Shown: positions 31,562 through 41,260 of the stretch, piece after piece | Numbering within the stretch: position 1 is the stretch's first letter | Layout of the letters: each line of letters begins with the position of its first letter | NCBI RefSeq assembly: GCF_011038795.1 | Contig: NZ_JAAKDU010000010.1 | Coordinates: 1 to 64,000, forward strand | Direction: 5' to 3' | DNA from: Streptococcus tangpeifui | Lineage (GTDB): Bacteria > Bacillota > Bacilli > Lactobacillales > Streptococcaceae | Length of the DNA stretch: 64,000 nt | Notes under the pieces: model-generated | What the model saw: the letters and a program-made list of their open reading frames with translations, nothing else | Told to the model about the DNA's origin: nothing | Databases searched by the model: none | Position numbers and translations under genes: made by a program

Positions 31562-32099
31562 TTAGAACCTCCTCGATTCTTTTAACAATCGTTGAAAGAT
31601 CTGCAAGGGCACCGCGGCCGGTATCTCCGCAGGCCAATTGGCTGGAGCGCGGTTCGATTTCCTGATAGCCAACTTCTTTAAGTATTGATAGATTCCGCTG
31701 GGTGAGAGGATTGTCGTACATCTTGGTATTCATAGCGGGGGCAACTAGTTTTGGCAGGCCACTAGGAAGAGCTAGGGCAGTTGCCGTTACTAGATTATCC
31801 GCAAGGCCATTAGCTAATTTGGCTAAGGTATTGGCAGAAGCAGGGGCAACGATGAAAAGATCGGCTTCCTTAGCTAGGTCGATATGGTTGATGCGATCTG
31901 GTTGCTCCTCGATCATGACATCGAGGTAGACGCGCTGTTTTGAAAGGACCTGTAAGGTCAGTGGAGTGATAAAGTCTGTCGCTGCCTGGGACATGATAAC
32001 TTGAACGCTGTAATCTAATTTTCTGAGCTGATTGGTTAAATCTGCTGCCTTGTAGGCTGAGATAGACCCCGTTACAGCAAGTAGGATGTTTTTAGTCAT
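31551..32099 (-). CDS. coaC: Phosphopantothenoylcysteine decarboxylase
   Basis: CoaC decarboxylates 4'-phosphopantothenoylcysteine with FMN in CoA synthesis. The 182-residue HFCD flavoprotein has LLAVTGSISAYKAADL at the N-terminus, the active-site His in NHIDLAKEADL, PASANTLAK, and the substrate clamp PAMNTKMYDN near 118. Streptococci encode CoaB and CoaC as separate proteins rather than the fused Dfp, as here. It overlaps both neighbours. Confidence 0.93.
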   Translation of the reverse strand: MTKNILLAVTGSISAYKAADLTNQLRKLDYSVQVIMSQAATDFITPLTLQVLSKQRVYLDVMIEEQPDRINHIDLAKEADLFIVAPASANTLAKLANGLADNLVTATALALPSGLPKLVAPAMNTKMYDNPLTQRNLSILKEVGYQEIEPRSSQLACGDTGRGALADLSTIVKRIEEVLNES

Positions 32100-32778
32100 G
32101 TGCGATTATCCTTTCGTAAATTTTCTGAGCAATTTCTGCCTTTGTGTGAGCCAGTCCTTCTGTACTTTCATCAACCAGATAAGCGATATGCTGCTGGTCA
32201 TTAATATTGGTCAAGTCATTGGCGATGATGCATTCGGCTTGGTTACGTTTGAGACTGTCTCTAGCAACTGCAATAAGCTCTTCTTTAGGAACATCAACTA
32301 AGAGCTTAAAGCCCACCAGACGGATAGAAGGGTTCCATTTCTTGACCAGACTGATAATCTTTGGTGTCTTTTTAAGAAAGAGCACTTGTGTATCCGCTAC
32401 CGATGAAATCTTAGCTTCTTGATTACTTTTCTTTAATAATTGGTTCACATCGCAAGTTTTCTGAAGCTCAGTCAAGTCGGTCATGTAGATAGGAGTATAA
32501 TCGGAAACTGCCATAGAATGGATGAAGACCTGATGCGTCTTCACCAAGGGTTCCAAAGTTGCTTGGAGGCTAGCAACGTCACTGACAATTTTGAGAGTCA
32601 GGCCATCTTGCTTCTGGGGTTTCGCTGCAGCCTTGGTTGTAACAAGAGTAACCTGATGGCCATTTTGCAGGAAGAGTTCCGTTATCATTTTGCCTAGGTT
32701 ACCTGAAGAATGATTAGTAATCGAACGGACTTGGTCAATTTTTTCAGATGTACCGCCCGATGTGATTAGAATTTTCAT
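32092..32778 (-). CDS. coaB: Phosphopantothenate-cysteine ligase
   Basis: CoaB joins cysteine to 4'-phosphopantothenate using CTP (or ATP). The 228-residue product starts MKILITSGGTSEKIDQVRSI, the CoaB nucleotide-binding start, followed by NHSSGNLGKM and VGFKLLVD. It overlaps coaC by 8 bp and is the first gene of the operon. Together with coaA (1160-2080) it leaves only CoaD and CoaE unaccounted for in this window. Confidence 0.93.
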   Translation of the reverse strand: MKILITSGGTSEKIDQVRSITNHSSGNLGKMITELFLQNGHQVTLVTTKAAAKPQKQDGLTLKIVSDVASLQATLEPLVKTHQVFIHSMAVSDYTPIYMTDLTELQKTCDVNQLLKKSNQEAKISSVADTQVLFLKKTPKIISLVKKWNPSIRLVGFKLLVDVPKEELIAVARDSLKRNQAECIIANDLTNINDQQHIAYLVDESTEGLAHTKAEIAQKIYERIIAHD

Positions 32779-32864
32779 AGGACGATTATACTAAAAAGTC
32801 CTATTTTAGTAAACGATTTGATAGGCTAAGGATAACAATCTTTATAGGACTTATTGAAGGTATT

Positions 32865-32928
32865 AAAGCCGAACGATAAAAAATAAATTATAGGAAACAT
32901 GCGTATTTTTTATAATGTCTGTTATAAT
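32865..32928 (+). promoter_or_regulatory. fhs promoter region with PurBox-like site
   Basis: AAAGCCGAACGAT (32865-32877) resembles the PurR activator box AWWWCCGAACWWT with two mismatches. Two TATAAT elements follow at 32911-32916 and 32923-32928. The site lies about 60-70 bp before the likely start of transcription, a plausible activating position. fhs belongs to the PurR regulon in related lactic acid bacteria as far as I recall. Confidence 0.5.
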
Positions 32929-32958
32929 GGTTTTATCCTATTAAAAGCGAGGTATTTC

Positions 32959-34629
32959 ATGAAGTCTGATATTGAAATTGCACAGGATGTTAAGCTCCAG
33001 CCTATTGCTCAAGTTGCTAAGAAAGTCGGCATTGAGACTGATGATTTAGAATTGTATGGCAAGCACAAAGCTAAGATTTCTTTTGATAAAATCAAGAGTT
33101 TGAAAAATCAGGAAGCTGGTAAATTAATTTTGGTAACAGCCATCAATCCAACACCAGCGGGTGAAGGGAAATCGACTGTGACCATCGGTTTAGCTGATGC
33201 CCTTAATCAACTGGGTAAGAAAACCATGATTGCCTTACGGGAGCCTTCTTTGGGTCCGGTAATGGGAATCAAAGGAGGAGCTGCTGGGGGCGGTTATGCT
33301 CAAGTTCTGCCCATGGAAGATATCAATCTCCACTTTACTGGTGATATGCATGCCATCACAACGGCTAATAACGCCTTATCTGCTCTAATTGATAATCACC
33401 TCCATCAAGGCAATGAGCTGGGCATTGATCAGCGGCGGATTATTTGGAAACGGGTTGTGGATCTGAATGATCGTGCCCTACGCCATGTAACTGTTGGCTT
33501 AGGCAGTCCAGTCAATGGGATTCCGCGGGAAGACGGTTTTGATATCACCGTGGCTTCGGAAATCATGGCTATTCTCTGTCTGGCAACAGATCTTAAGGAC
33601 CTCAAGGAGCGTTTGTCAAATATTGTTATTGGTTATCGCTATGATCGTAGTCCGGTTTATGTTCGAGACCTTAAAGTTGAGGGAGCCTTGACCTTGATTT
33701 TGAAAGATGCTATTAAACCGAATCTAGTCCAAACTATCTATGGAACACCGGCTCTAGTTCATGGCGGTCCATTTGCGAATATTGCACATGGCTGTAACTC
33801 AGTACTGGCGACGACTACGGCTCTTGCTTTAGCGGACTATGCTGTTACTGAGGCTGGTTTTGGAGCTGATTTAGGAGCGGAAAAATTCCTCGACATCAAG
33901 ACACCAAATCTACCAAAGTCTCCAGATGCTGTGGTTATTGTGGCAACTCTACGGGCTCTCAAGATGCATGGTGGGGTTGCTAAGGCCGATTTAATGAAGG
34001 AAAATGTTCAGGCGGTTAAGACTGGTTTTGCTAACCTCAAACGCCATGTGGAGAATATTCGTAAATTTGGCTTGCCGCTTGTCGTAGCTATCAATGAATT
34101 TGTTTCGGATACTAAAGAGGAGATTGCAGCCCTTAAAGAGCTTTGTGAGCAAATGGCTGTACCCATTGAATTGACCAGTGTCTGGGCAGATGGTGCTGAG
34201 GGAGGACAAGCTTTGGCTAAACGCTTAGTTGAGCTAGTCGAACACCAAACCAGCGACTATCACCGTCTCTATGATAACGGAGCTAGTTTGGAAGAAAAGA
34301 TTGCGACGATTGTCAAAGAAATCTATGGTGGAAAGGGAGTCGAGTTTACAGCTAAGGCTAAGGTGCAACTCAAGCAATTTCAAGCTAACGGCTGGGATAA
34401 GCTACCTGTCTGTATGGCCAAAACCCAGTATTCTTTCTCAGATAATCAACATTTACTAGGGGCACCTAATGATTTCACCATTACTATCAGCGAGTTGGTT
34501 CCTAAAACGGGTGCAGGTTTTATTGTTGCCCTAACTGGCAATGTCATGACTATGCCTGGCTTGCCTAAGCAACCAGCCGCTCTTAAGATGGATGTTGACG
34601 AAGATGGCACAGCTTTGGGATTGTTCTGA
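32959..34629 (+). CDS. fhs: Formate-tetrahydrofolate ligase
   Basis: Fhs makes 10-formyl-tetrahydrofolate from formate, THF and ATP, supplying purine and formyl-Met synthesis. The 556-residue product begins [16 protein letters not shown], with the nucleotide loop [14 protein letters not shown] near 65 and the family segment [18 protein letters not shown] near 95. GCGAGG precedes ATG 32959; an in-frame ATG at 32899 lies upstream of the predicted start of transcription and is rejected. Confidence 0.95.
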   Translation: MKSDIEIAQDVKLQPIAQVAKKVGIETDDLELYGKHKAKISFDKIKSLKNQEAGKLILVTAINPTPAGEGKSTVTIGLADALNQLGKKTMIALREPSLGPVMGIKGGAAGGGYAQVLPMEDINLHFTGDMHAITTANNALSALIDNHLHQGNELGIDQRRIIWKRVVDLNDRALRHVTVGLGSPVNGIPREDGFDITVASEIMAILCLATDLKDLKERLSNIVIGYRYDRSPVYVRDLKVEGALTLILKDAIKPNLVQTIYGTPALVHGGPFANIAHGCNSVLATTTALALADYAVTEAGFGADLGAEKFLDIKTPNLPKSPDAVVIVATLRALKMHGGVAKADLMKENVQAVKTGFANLKRHVENIRKFGLPLVVAINEFVSDTKEEIAALKELCEQMAVPIELTSVWADGAEGGQALAKRLVELVEHQTSDYHRLYDNGASLEEKIATIVKEIYGGKGVEFTAKAKVQLKQFQANGWDKLPVCMAKTQYSFSDNQHLLGAPNDFTITISELVPKTGAGFIVALTGNVMTMPGLPKQPAALKMDVDEDGTALGLF

Positions 34630-34725
34630 TCAGGTGAAATTCTCTGTTAATAACATTACCAAGGATTTTTAAGCAGGTGGTATTGTTAAAACTTAATCTG
34701 TGCATCAGTTGATGCGTCTCACATA

Positions 34726-34760
34726 CAAAAAAATCGCAGATTTCCTTCTGTGATTTTTTT
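34726..34760. terminator. fhs terminator
   Basis: AATCGCAGA pairs with TCTGTGATT (one G-U) and is flanked by A7 and T7 runs, so it should work on both strands. It is about 100 bp after fhs. Confidence 0.8.
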
Positions 34761-34830
34761 CGTAGCAGATTTCTGACAAGTGGTCATAAGCCTTGCTATA
34801 ATAATTACTATCACTAAAAGGAGCCATACC

Positions 34831-36017
34831 ATGAAAACTTATGATATGATTGTTATCGGTTTTGGTAAAGCTGGTAAGACACTGGCTGCTAAAACAGCCG
34901 CTCAGGGAAAATCTGTTGCTATGATTGAAGCAGATGCGACGATGTACGGCGGTACCTGTATCAATATCGGTTGTATTCCAACCAAGGTTCTTATTCATGC
35001 TGCGGAGACAGGGCATGATTTTAAATCAGCAATGGCAGAAAGAGAAGTGGTAACTTCTCGTCTGCGTGCTAAGAATTTTGCTATGTTAGACAATGCGGCA
35101 ACAGCGGATGTTTACAATGCCAAAGCGCGCTTTCTTGCTGATAAAGTTGTGGAAATTTCATCGGATAATCAAACTGAGAAACTAACAGCAGAAGTTATTA
35201 TTATCAATACAGGCGCTGTTTCTAATGTTCTTCCTATCCCTGGTCTGACCGAAAGCAAGCAAGTCTATGATTCTACGGGTATTCAAACTCTGAAAGAGCA
35301 GTCTAAGCGTTTGGGAATTATCGGTGGGGGCAATATTGGTTTAGAATTCGCTAGTCTATACGCTAAACTCGGCTCTGAAGTGACTGTTTTGACCCTCTGA
35401 CACGCATTTTTAGTCGTGAAGAAGAGGAGATTTCTGCTCTTGCACAAAAGTATATGGAAGAAGCAGGCGTGAGATTTGAACTAGGTTCGAATATTTCACA
35501 AGTTTCTAATGAAGAAAAGTCAGTCCTTATTACGACACAAAACGGAACTTATTCCTTCGATGCTGTATTGTATGCGACAGGCGGTTTGCAATTTACCTAT
35601 GTTTCTTTAGATGATTTTCGTATTGTCTGGAATTATCTAAATGGGGATAAGTCTTATTCTAATAAGAACCGGCACCATATTCCAAATACGACCTTTATCA
35701 ATCCACCGCTTGCGCGTGTGGGGCTTGATGAGGCTCAAGCTAAAGCACAGGGCTTGCCTTATAAGGCTAACGTTCTGCCCGTTGCGGGTATGCCGCGTGC
35801 TCATGTTAATGCTGACTTGCGCGGTATTTTCAAAGTAGTGGTGGATACTAATACCAGGCTTATTTTGGGAGCGACTCTTTTTGGAGCAGAATCGCAAGAG
35901 TTAATCAATCTTATCACTATGGCTATGGATAATCAGGTTCCGTATACTTATTTTCAAAAGCAAATTTTCACGCATCCAACGATGGCTGAAAATTTGAATG
36001 ATCTTTTTAATTTTTAA
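34831..36017 (+). pseudogene. Broken flavin disulfide reductase (RclA/Har-like)
   Basis: The 5' part (MKTYDMIVIGFGKAGK start, FAD loop, redox pair in GGTCINIGCIPTK, NAD loop GIIGGGNIGLEFASLYAKLG) matches class I disulfide reductases of the RclA/YkgC type, which include the hypothiocyanous acid reductase of pneumococci. After VTVL at 35391 a one-base deletion shifts the frame to a stop at 35398; the next frame resumes with DPLTRIFSREEEE. At about 35580-35584, YATG joins directly to GLQFTYVSLDDFR, so roughly 40-45 residues including the second FAD motif (GDV region) are missing. Two independent lesions make loss of function nearly certain. The C-terminal dimer domain is intact to 36017. AAAAGGAG precedes ATG 34831. 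Confidence 0.88.
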
Positions 36018-36023
36018 CAAATG

Positions 36024-36060
36024 AGGCAGGAAAAATATTTTTTCTGTCTCAACTTTTTTA
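36024..36060 (+). terminator. Terminator after the reductase pseudogene
   Basis: TGAGGCAG and CTGTCTCA pair (one G-U) around an A/T-rich inner stem, followed by AACTTTTTT. The cls promoter TATAAT (about 36074) follows. Confidence 0.65.
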
Positions 36061-36096
36061 CCTTAATCTTGTGATATAATGATAGGAAACTAATCT

Positions 36097-37689
36097 ATGA
36101 AGGAGGAGATTGTCATAGACGAAGAAACAAAAACAAGGCGGCTCTTAAAACGAGGTCAACGGAGCTTACTGCGGGGGATTTTTAGCCGGACAACGGTCAT
36201 TGTACTGCTTTTGATTTTGCAACTTTACGTGATTGCATCGGGTTATGTGTGGTTTCAACAATACCAAATTCATATTCAAATTGCTGGCTTACTTATTGCT
36301 GTTGCTTCGGTTCTCTATTTAATTAATAGTGATATGGATAGTACGGCTAAGCTGACCTGGATGCTGGTTGTTTTACCCATGCCAGTTTTGGGAGGTCTCT
36401 TCCTGCTCTACACTAAGATTGACTGGGGCTATAATGGCATGAAGCGACAGTTAAAGGGGAATGTTGAAAAGACCGTTCCCTTACTCCGTCAAAATGATTC
36501 AGTCTTAGCCGAATTAAAGACCTCTCACAGTACAGCTTTTAATCTGGCTAAGTATCTCAGCTTTGGGGATAATCATTTCCCGGTTTATAAAAATAGCCAA
36601 GTTACCTATTTCTCATCTGGGGAGGAAAAATTTGCTGAACTCAAGAAGCAACTGCGTCAGGCTAAGCACTACATTTTTATGGAATACTTCATCATTGATG
36701 AGGGGCTGATGTGGGGTGAAATTCTATCCATTTTGGAAGAGAAGGTAGCTGAAGGCGTTGAAGTTCGAGTGATGTATGACGGTATGATCGAAATGACTAC
36801 CTTGAGCTTTGATTACAGCAAGCGACTTGAACGTTTGGGGATTCAATCACGGGCCTTTGCTCCTTTATCACCTTTCCTATCAACCTATTACAACTACCGT
36901 GACCACCGTAAAATTGTCGTTATTGACGGTGAAGTTGCCTTCACTGGTGGGGTCAATCTGGCCGATGAATATATCAATGAAATTGAACGCTTCGGTCATT
37001 GGAAAGATACGGCTATTATGGTTCGTGGACATGCCGTTGATACTTTCTTGATTCTGTTCTTACAAATGTGGAAAACTATTAAAGATGACGGAACAGAAGT
37101 AGAAGCCTATTTAGGTCAACATGCCAATAAGCTCTCGACTGATGGCTTTATTATTCCCTTTGGTGACTCGCCTATGGATAATGAAAAAGTTGGCGAGAAT
37201 GTTTATATCGATATTCTCAATCAGGCGCGTGATTACGTGCATATCATGACGCCTTATCTCATTTTAGATAGTGAAATGGAGCATGCTCTCAAGTTTGCAG
37301 CTGAGCGGGGTGTGGATGTTAAAATTATTATGCCGGGTATTCCTGATAAGCAGGTGCCATATTATTTGGCTAAAACCTACTACAAATCATTGATGGCTTC
37401 GGGGGTGAAAATTTATGAATACAGCCCAGGATTTGTGCATGCCAAGGTCTTTGTAGCTGATGATAGTCGTTCGGTTGTCGGGACTATTAACCTAGATTAC
37501 CGCAGCCTCTACCACCATTTTGAGTGTGCTGCCTACCTTTATCATTCTTCGGAAATTCCTAAGATTGAGCGAGACTTCCAGAAGACTTTGGCTGATTGTC
37601 GTCAAGTAACCGAGCAAAGTCTTAAGGAATTGCCAGTTTCAGTCAAAGCAATTGGAGCAGTCGTTAAGGCCATTGCTCCCTTGCTTTAG
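36097..37689 (+). CDS. cls: Cardiolipin synthase
   Basis: Cls condenses two phosphatidylglycerols to cardiolipin at the membrane. The 530-residue product has two N-terminal membrane segments (about 31-52 and 62-80, plus a hydrophobic stretch at 90-105) and two phospholipase D motifs: HRKIVVID with a Gly-Gly further on near 270, and HAKVFVADD near 448. Family length is about 480-530. The start is awkward: ATG 36097 has only a weak GGA upstream, while the strong AAGGAGGAG lies inside the frame at 36099-36107 with no standard start codon at the right distance after it. I keep ATG 36097. TATAAT lies about 20 bp upstream. Confidence 0.9.
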   Translation: MKEEIVIDEETKTRRLLKRGQRSLLRGIFSRTTVIVLLLILQLYVIASGYVWFQQYQIHIQIAGLLIAVASVLYLINSDMDSTAKLTWMLVVLPMPVLGGLFLLYTKIDWGYNGMKRQLKGNVEKTVPLLRQNDSVLAELKTSHSTAFNLAKYLSFGDNHFPVYKNSQVTYFSSGEEKFAELKKQLRQAKHYIFMEYFIIDEGLMWGEILSILEEKVAEGVEVRVMYDGMIEMTTLSFDYSKRLERLGIQSRAFAPLSPFLSTYYNYRDHRKIVVIDGEVAFTGGVNLADEYINEIERFGHWKDTAIMVRGHAVDTFLILFLQMWKTIKDDGTEVEAYLGQHANKLSTDGFIIPFGDSPMDNEKVGENVYIDILNQARDYVHIMTPYLILDSEMEHALKFAAERGVDVKIIMPGIPDKQVPYYLAKTYYKSLMASGVKIYEYSPGFVHAKVFVADDSRSVVGTINLDYRSLYHHFECAAYLYHSSEIPKIERDFQKTLADCRQVTEQSLKELPVSVKAIGAVVKAIAPLL

Positions 37690-37709
37690 AATCTGTCCTA
37701 TGTTACAAT
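37681..37709 (+). promoter_or_regulatory. Promoter of the small RNA upstream of asd
   Basis: TTGCTT (37681-37686), a 17-bp spacer and TACAAT (37704-37709) form a standard promoter. The -35 overlaps the last codons of cls. Confidence 0.6.
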
Positions 37710-37715
37710 GTGACT

Positions 37716-37854
37716 ATGCGATGAGTCGATTTGGTCTTTTAGGCCAATTGCGCAGGGAGGTCATTAACGCAGGAGCGGACCTTGATAGTCTGTGTGAACC
37801 TTTCTATCACACTGAATAAGTGCCCTTGAACCTAGGCGAGAGTCTAGGTTTTTT
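37716..37854 (+). ncRNA. Small structured RNA upstream of asd (asd RNA motif candidate)
   Basis: A transcript of about 139 nt is predicted from the promoter at 37681-37709 to an intrinsic terminator (AACCTAG 37829-37835 with CTAGGTT 37844-37850, then T6). It carries several short helices, for example CACACTG/CAGTGTG-like segments around 37780-37815. Position between cls and asd fits the 'asd RNA' motif described in lactic acid bacteria, which is transcribed as a separate small RNA. I assign it from location and architecture, not from a covariance search. It contains no ORF of note. From 37855 to 38099 I see only the asd promoter region (TATAAT near 38035). Confidence 0.65.
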
Positions 37855-38099
37855 GTGTCAATTCAAAAAGCTATCAAAATGTGATGAAAGATTACTATAC
37901 ATCAGACTGCCTTTTAAAGTAAGGAACCCTTCTTTCTAACATATTAGCACTTATCAGGGGGTTCTGAGGTTTTTAATATCTTTGTATTTCTTGATAAAAG
38001 CTGGTTTGGACTTTTCAAGGTTCTTAAAAAGGTGTATAATGAATCTATTATAAATTTTTAGAAAATTTTGACGAACATTCTATGAGGAAGGTCTAAACT

Positions 38100-39176
38100 A
38101 TGGGATACACAGTAGCTGTTGTTGGTGCCACAGGTGCCGTTGGAACTCGCATGATTCAACAATTGGAGCAGTCCAGTCTGCCGATTGATAAAGTGCGCCT
38201 TTTGTCATCCAGCCGTTCAGCAGGTAAGGTTCTTAACTATAAGGGACAGGATATAACAGTTGAATTGACGACAGAGGATTCTTTTGCAGGGGTTGACATT
38301 GCTCTCTTTTCTGCAGGTGGTTCTGTCTCAGCTAAGTTTGCTCCCTATGCCGTTAAAGCAGGAGCTGTTGTTGTGGATAACACCTCTTATTTCCGGCAAA
38401 ATCCTGATGTCCCTTTAGTTGTTCCAGAAGTCAATGCTCATGCTTTGGAAGCTCACAATGGGATTGTCTCTTGTCCTAACTGTTCAACAATCCAAATGAT
38501 GGTAGCTTTGGAGCCTATTCGGCAAAAATGGGGCTTAGAACGTGTCATTGTTTCTACCTATCAGGCAGTTTCAGGTGCCGGTCAATCAGCTATCAATGAA
38601 ACTGAACGTGAACTCAAGGAAGTCCTCAATGATGGTAAGGATCCTAAAGACATCGAGGCAGATATTTTGCCAACAGGTGGCGATAAGAAACATTATCCCA
38701 TCGCTTTCAATGCATTGGCCCAGATTGATGTCTTCACTGCTAATGATTACACCTATGAAGAAATGAAGATGACTAATGAGACGAAGAAAATCATGGAAGA
38801 TGACTCGATTGCTGTTTCAGCAACTTGTGTGCGGATTCCTGTTCTCTTGGCTCACTCAGAATCTGTTTATATTGAAACCAAGGAAGTCGCACCGATTGAA
38901 GAGGTAAAGGCAGCTATCGCCAATTTTCCAGGGGCTGTTTTGGAAGATGATGTGGCCCATCAAGTTTATCCACAAGCAGTCAATGCTGTCGGTAAACGAG
39001 AAACCTTTGTCGGTCGGATTCGTAAGGACTTAGATGTCGAAAAAGGTATTCACATGTGGGTCGTTTCTGACAATCTGCTTAAAGGAGCAGCTTGGAACTC
39101 TGTGCAAATTGCAGAAACGCTCCATGAAAAAGGCCTGGTTCGTCCAACAAAGGATTTAAAATTTGAATTGAAATAA
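38100..39176 (+). CDS. asd: Aspartate-semialdehyde dehydrogenase
   Basis: Asd reduces beta-aspartyl phosphate to aspartate semialdehyde with NADPH, the branch point to lysine/peptidoglycan, threonine and methionine. The 358-residue product has the N-terminal loop [12 protein letters not shown], the catalytic Cys in [10 protein letters not shown] near 128, the QAVSGAGQ segment, and a His-bearing C-terminal domain. GAGGAAGG is upstream of ATG 38100. It is preceded by the small RNA and followed by dapA, the next lysine enzyme. Confidence 0.96.
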   Translation: MGYTVAVVGATGAVGTRMIQQLEQSSLPIDKVRLLSSSRSAGKVLNYKGQDITVELTTEDSFAGVDIALFSAGGSVSAKFAPYAVKAGAVVVDNTSYFRQNPDVPLVVPEVNAHALEAHNGIVSCPNCSTIQMMVALEPIRQKWGLERVIVSTYQAVSGAGQSAINETERELKEVLNDGKDPKDIEADILPTGGDKKHYPIAFNALAQIDVFTANDYTYEEMKMTNETKKIMEDDSIAVSATCVRIPVLLAHSESVYIETKEVAPIEEVKAAIANFPGAVLEDDVAHQVYPQAVNAVGKRETFVGRIRKDLDVEKGIHMWVVSDNLLKGAAWNSVQIAETLHEKGLVRPTKDLKFELK

Positions 39177-39309
39177 GTTGTACTTGAGGTATCATATAAA
39201 AGAAAAGAGCTTTAGAAAGTCAATTGGCCAAACAAAACAATCGTTAAATGCAAGCCTATAAGTTCTAACTCTGTCTCATTTCAATTTTCTCTGACTATCT
39301 AGCTACACT

Positions 39310-39343
39310 GGGGTCTGGGACAGGAGTCTCCAGCCCTCTTTTT
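39310..39343 (+). terminator. asd terminator
   Basis: GGG-CTGG-GAC pairs with GTC-CCAG-CCC (two single bulges), AGGA loop, then CTTTTT. A TATAAT just after it (about 39343) may be the dapA -10. The 39177-39309 stretch shows nothing else. Confidence 0.65.
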
Positions 39344-39412
39344 ATAATGAAAATATTGGTCGAACCCTACTGAGGGGAATGACCTTGGTTCAAGCATAAT
39401 TAGGAGGTTATT

Positions 39413-40360
39413 ATGACTGCGCAAGAATCCATCCAACAACTGCGTCATGCGAAACTTATTACGGCAATGATTACGCCCTTTAATCCTGATGGCTCTATCA
39501 ACTTTGAGGCTTTGCCTGATTTAGTTGAACATCTCTTGACCCACCACACTCAAGGTCTGCTTTTAGCTGGGACAACTGCCGAAAGTCCTACTTTGACTCA
39601 CGATGAGGAATTGGAGCTTTTTAAGGCAGTGCAAAAAATTGTCAATGGACGTGTGCCTCTAATCGCTGGGGTGGGTACTAATGATACCCGAGATTCTGTT
39701 GATTTTGCCAAGGAAGTTGCTGCCTTTGGCGGTTTTGCAGCTGGTTTAGCTATCGTCCCTTATTATAATAAACCCTCCCAAGAAGGAATGTATCAGCATT
39801 TCAAGGCTATTGCAGATGCCAGTGACCTCCCTATTATTATTTATAATATTCCGGGTCGGGTCGTGGTAGAAATGGCTCCAGATACTATGCTGCGCTTGGC
39901 AGAACATCCTAATATCATTGGAGTTAAGGAGTGCACTAGTCTGGATAATATGGCTTATCTGATTGAACATAAGCCTGATGATTTCTTGATTTATACTGGT
40001 GAAGATGGTGAAGCTTTCCATGCCATGAATATCGGAGCTGATGGTGTGATTTCAGTGGCTAGTCATTCTAATGGGGAAGAAATGTATCAAATGTTGCAGG
40101 CTATTGAGCAGAATGACATCAAGAGAGCTGCTGGTATTCAACGTAAATTCATTCCTAAAGTTAATGCTCTCTTTTCTGTTCCAAGTCCGGCTCCTGTCAA
40201 GGCTGTTCTCAATCATCTGGGCTTTGACGTTGGCCCTTTACGCTTACCTCTAGTATCTTGCACACCAGAAGAAGAAAAACGCATTATCAAGGTAGTCTTA
40301 GAAGAAGACATCGAAGCCACTCGTCAAACGGTGACAGGTGTTGTGCGTCCAGATTACTAA
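39413..40360 (+). CDS. dapA: 4-hydroxy-tetrahydrodipicolinate synthase
   Basis: DapA condenses aspartate semialdehyde with pyruvate, the first lysine/diaminopimelate step. The 315-residue TIM-barrel protein has the Schiff-base lysine in IIGVKECTS near 170, the catalytic Tyr in IIYNIPGR near 142, and AGTTAESPT near 53 (substrate loop; the family usually reads GTTGESPT). AGGAGG lies 6 nt before ATG 39413. It is probably transcribed on its own. Confidence 0.95.
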   Translation: MTAQESIQQLRHAKLITAMITPFNPDGSINFEALPDLVEHLLTHHTQGLLLAGTTAESPTLTHDEELELFKAVQKIVNGRVPLIAGVGTNDTRDSVDFAKEVAAFGGFAAGLAIVPYYNKPSQEGMYQHFKAIADASDLPIIIYNIPGRVVVEMAPDTMLRLAEHPNIIGVKECTSLDNMAYLIEHKPDDFLIYTGEDGEAFHAMNIGADGVISVASHSNGEEMYQMLQAIEQNDIKRAAGIQRKFIPKVNALFSVPSPAPVKAVLNHLGFDVGPLRLPLVSCTPEEEKRIIKVVLEEDIEATRQTVTGVVRPDY

Positions 40361-40579
40361 TGCTGGGCTTTAGCGACTTAGAACTGACGGACACTTAGCT
40401 TGACAAAAGTGACTAAGCCAAGGATAATGGTTGTAGTGAGGGTGTCTAAACTCAGATATCTTCCTCTATTATTTGCGGAAGGAAGTTCAGTATTCTATTG
40501 TCTGTCAGTTTTCTTCCCAGCTTTTAAAAGCTTCGAGTTATCTAAGAGTTGAATTTCTGAATAGAAAAGAGGCAATTTC

Positions 40580-40918
40580 ATGCAAATTACCAAACGCAGC
40601 GGTCAAGTTGTTGAATTTGATCCAGATAAAATTTATCAGGCTATTCTCAAGGCGGCTCAATCTGTCTTTGTCCTTGATGATAAGCTTCGTCAAGAGTTGG
40701 CAGAAGTCACCAAGAAGGTTGTGATTGATTTGGAGGAAGCTCATGCTGACCGTCCAACTATCTCGATGGTGCAATCTCAAGTTGAAAATCGTCTCATGGA
40801 TGCCGGTTATATTAATATTGCGGAGCATTATATTTCCTACCGTTTACAAAGAGATTTGGAACGCAATGGTTATGGGAATCAAATTGCAGTTCACTTGCGT
40901 TTTGAAAAATTGAAATAA
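40580..40918 (+). CDS. Stand-alone ATP-cone domain protein
   Basis: The 112-residue product is one ATP-cone domain (ITKRSGQVVEFDPDKIYQAI at the N-terminus, then helices ending YRLQRDLERNGYG). Such domains bind ATP/dATP and control ribonucleotide reductases (NrdA, NrdD) or form part of NrdR. Here there is no zinc ribbon as in NrdR and no reductase neighbour. Regulation of nucleotide metabolism is likely, but the partner is unknown. AAAGAGG precedes ATG 40580. The 220 bp between dapA and this gene shows no other gene. Confidence 0.75.
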   Translation: MQITKRSGQVVEFDPDKIYQAILKAAQSVFVLDDKLRQELAEVTKKVVIDLEEAHADRPTISMVQSQVENRLMDAGYINIAEHYISYRLQRDLERNGYGNQIAVHLRFEKLK

Positions 40919-40923
40919 CGTTT

Positions 40924-41231
40924 AAAAGACTGGATAAAAACTTGTCCAGTCTTCTTGTTTTAGAGTAAACTTTTGGTGCAGTGGGTGGAGAAAGACTTTC
41001 TTGGCTAGACCTAGACCAAGAAAGTCTTGCCCCTGCAAGTTCATTAGCTGTGAACACTGCTGACAGATTTTCCTTTTGCCGCAAGGTCAAAGCAGAAAAC
41101 CTGGTCAACCGTGCGGGGGTGAGAGTGAAACAGTCAGGGGAGAGACCGTTTCAGGTCACCACTTTAAAATTAGGATGTGGGAAAGAACCCAAAATTTTCA
41201 ATTTTTGGTTCTTTCCCACTCTTTTTTGGAT
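40924..41231 (+). repeat. Structured intergenic repeat, copy C
   Basis: The first hairpin (AAGACTGGA with TCCAGTCTT, then CTTGTTTT) can terminate the ATP-cone gene. The element then shares blocks with copies A and B, carries the GGGGA-loop hairpin (arms about 41127-41136 and 41143-41152), and ends in a 13-bp stem (GTGGGAAAGAACC 41177-41189 with 41207-41219) followed by TCTTTTTT, a convincing intrinsic terminator. Compared with A and B it lacks the middle hairpins. It lies between convergent genes. Confidence 0.75.
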
Positions 41232-41260
41232 GATTAAGTAGGAGAAAAAATGTGATTTTT

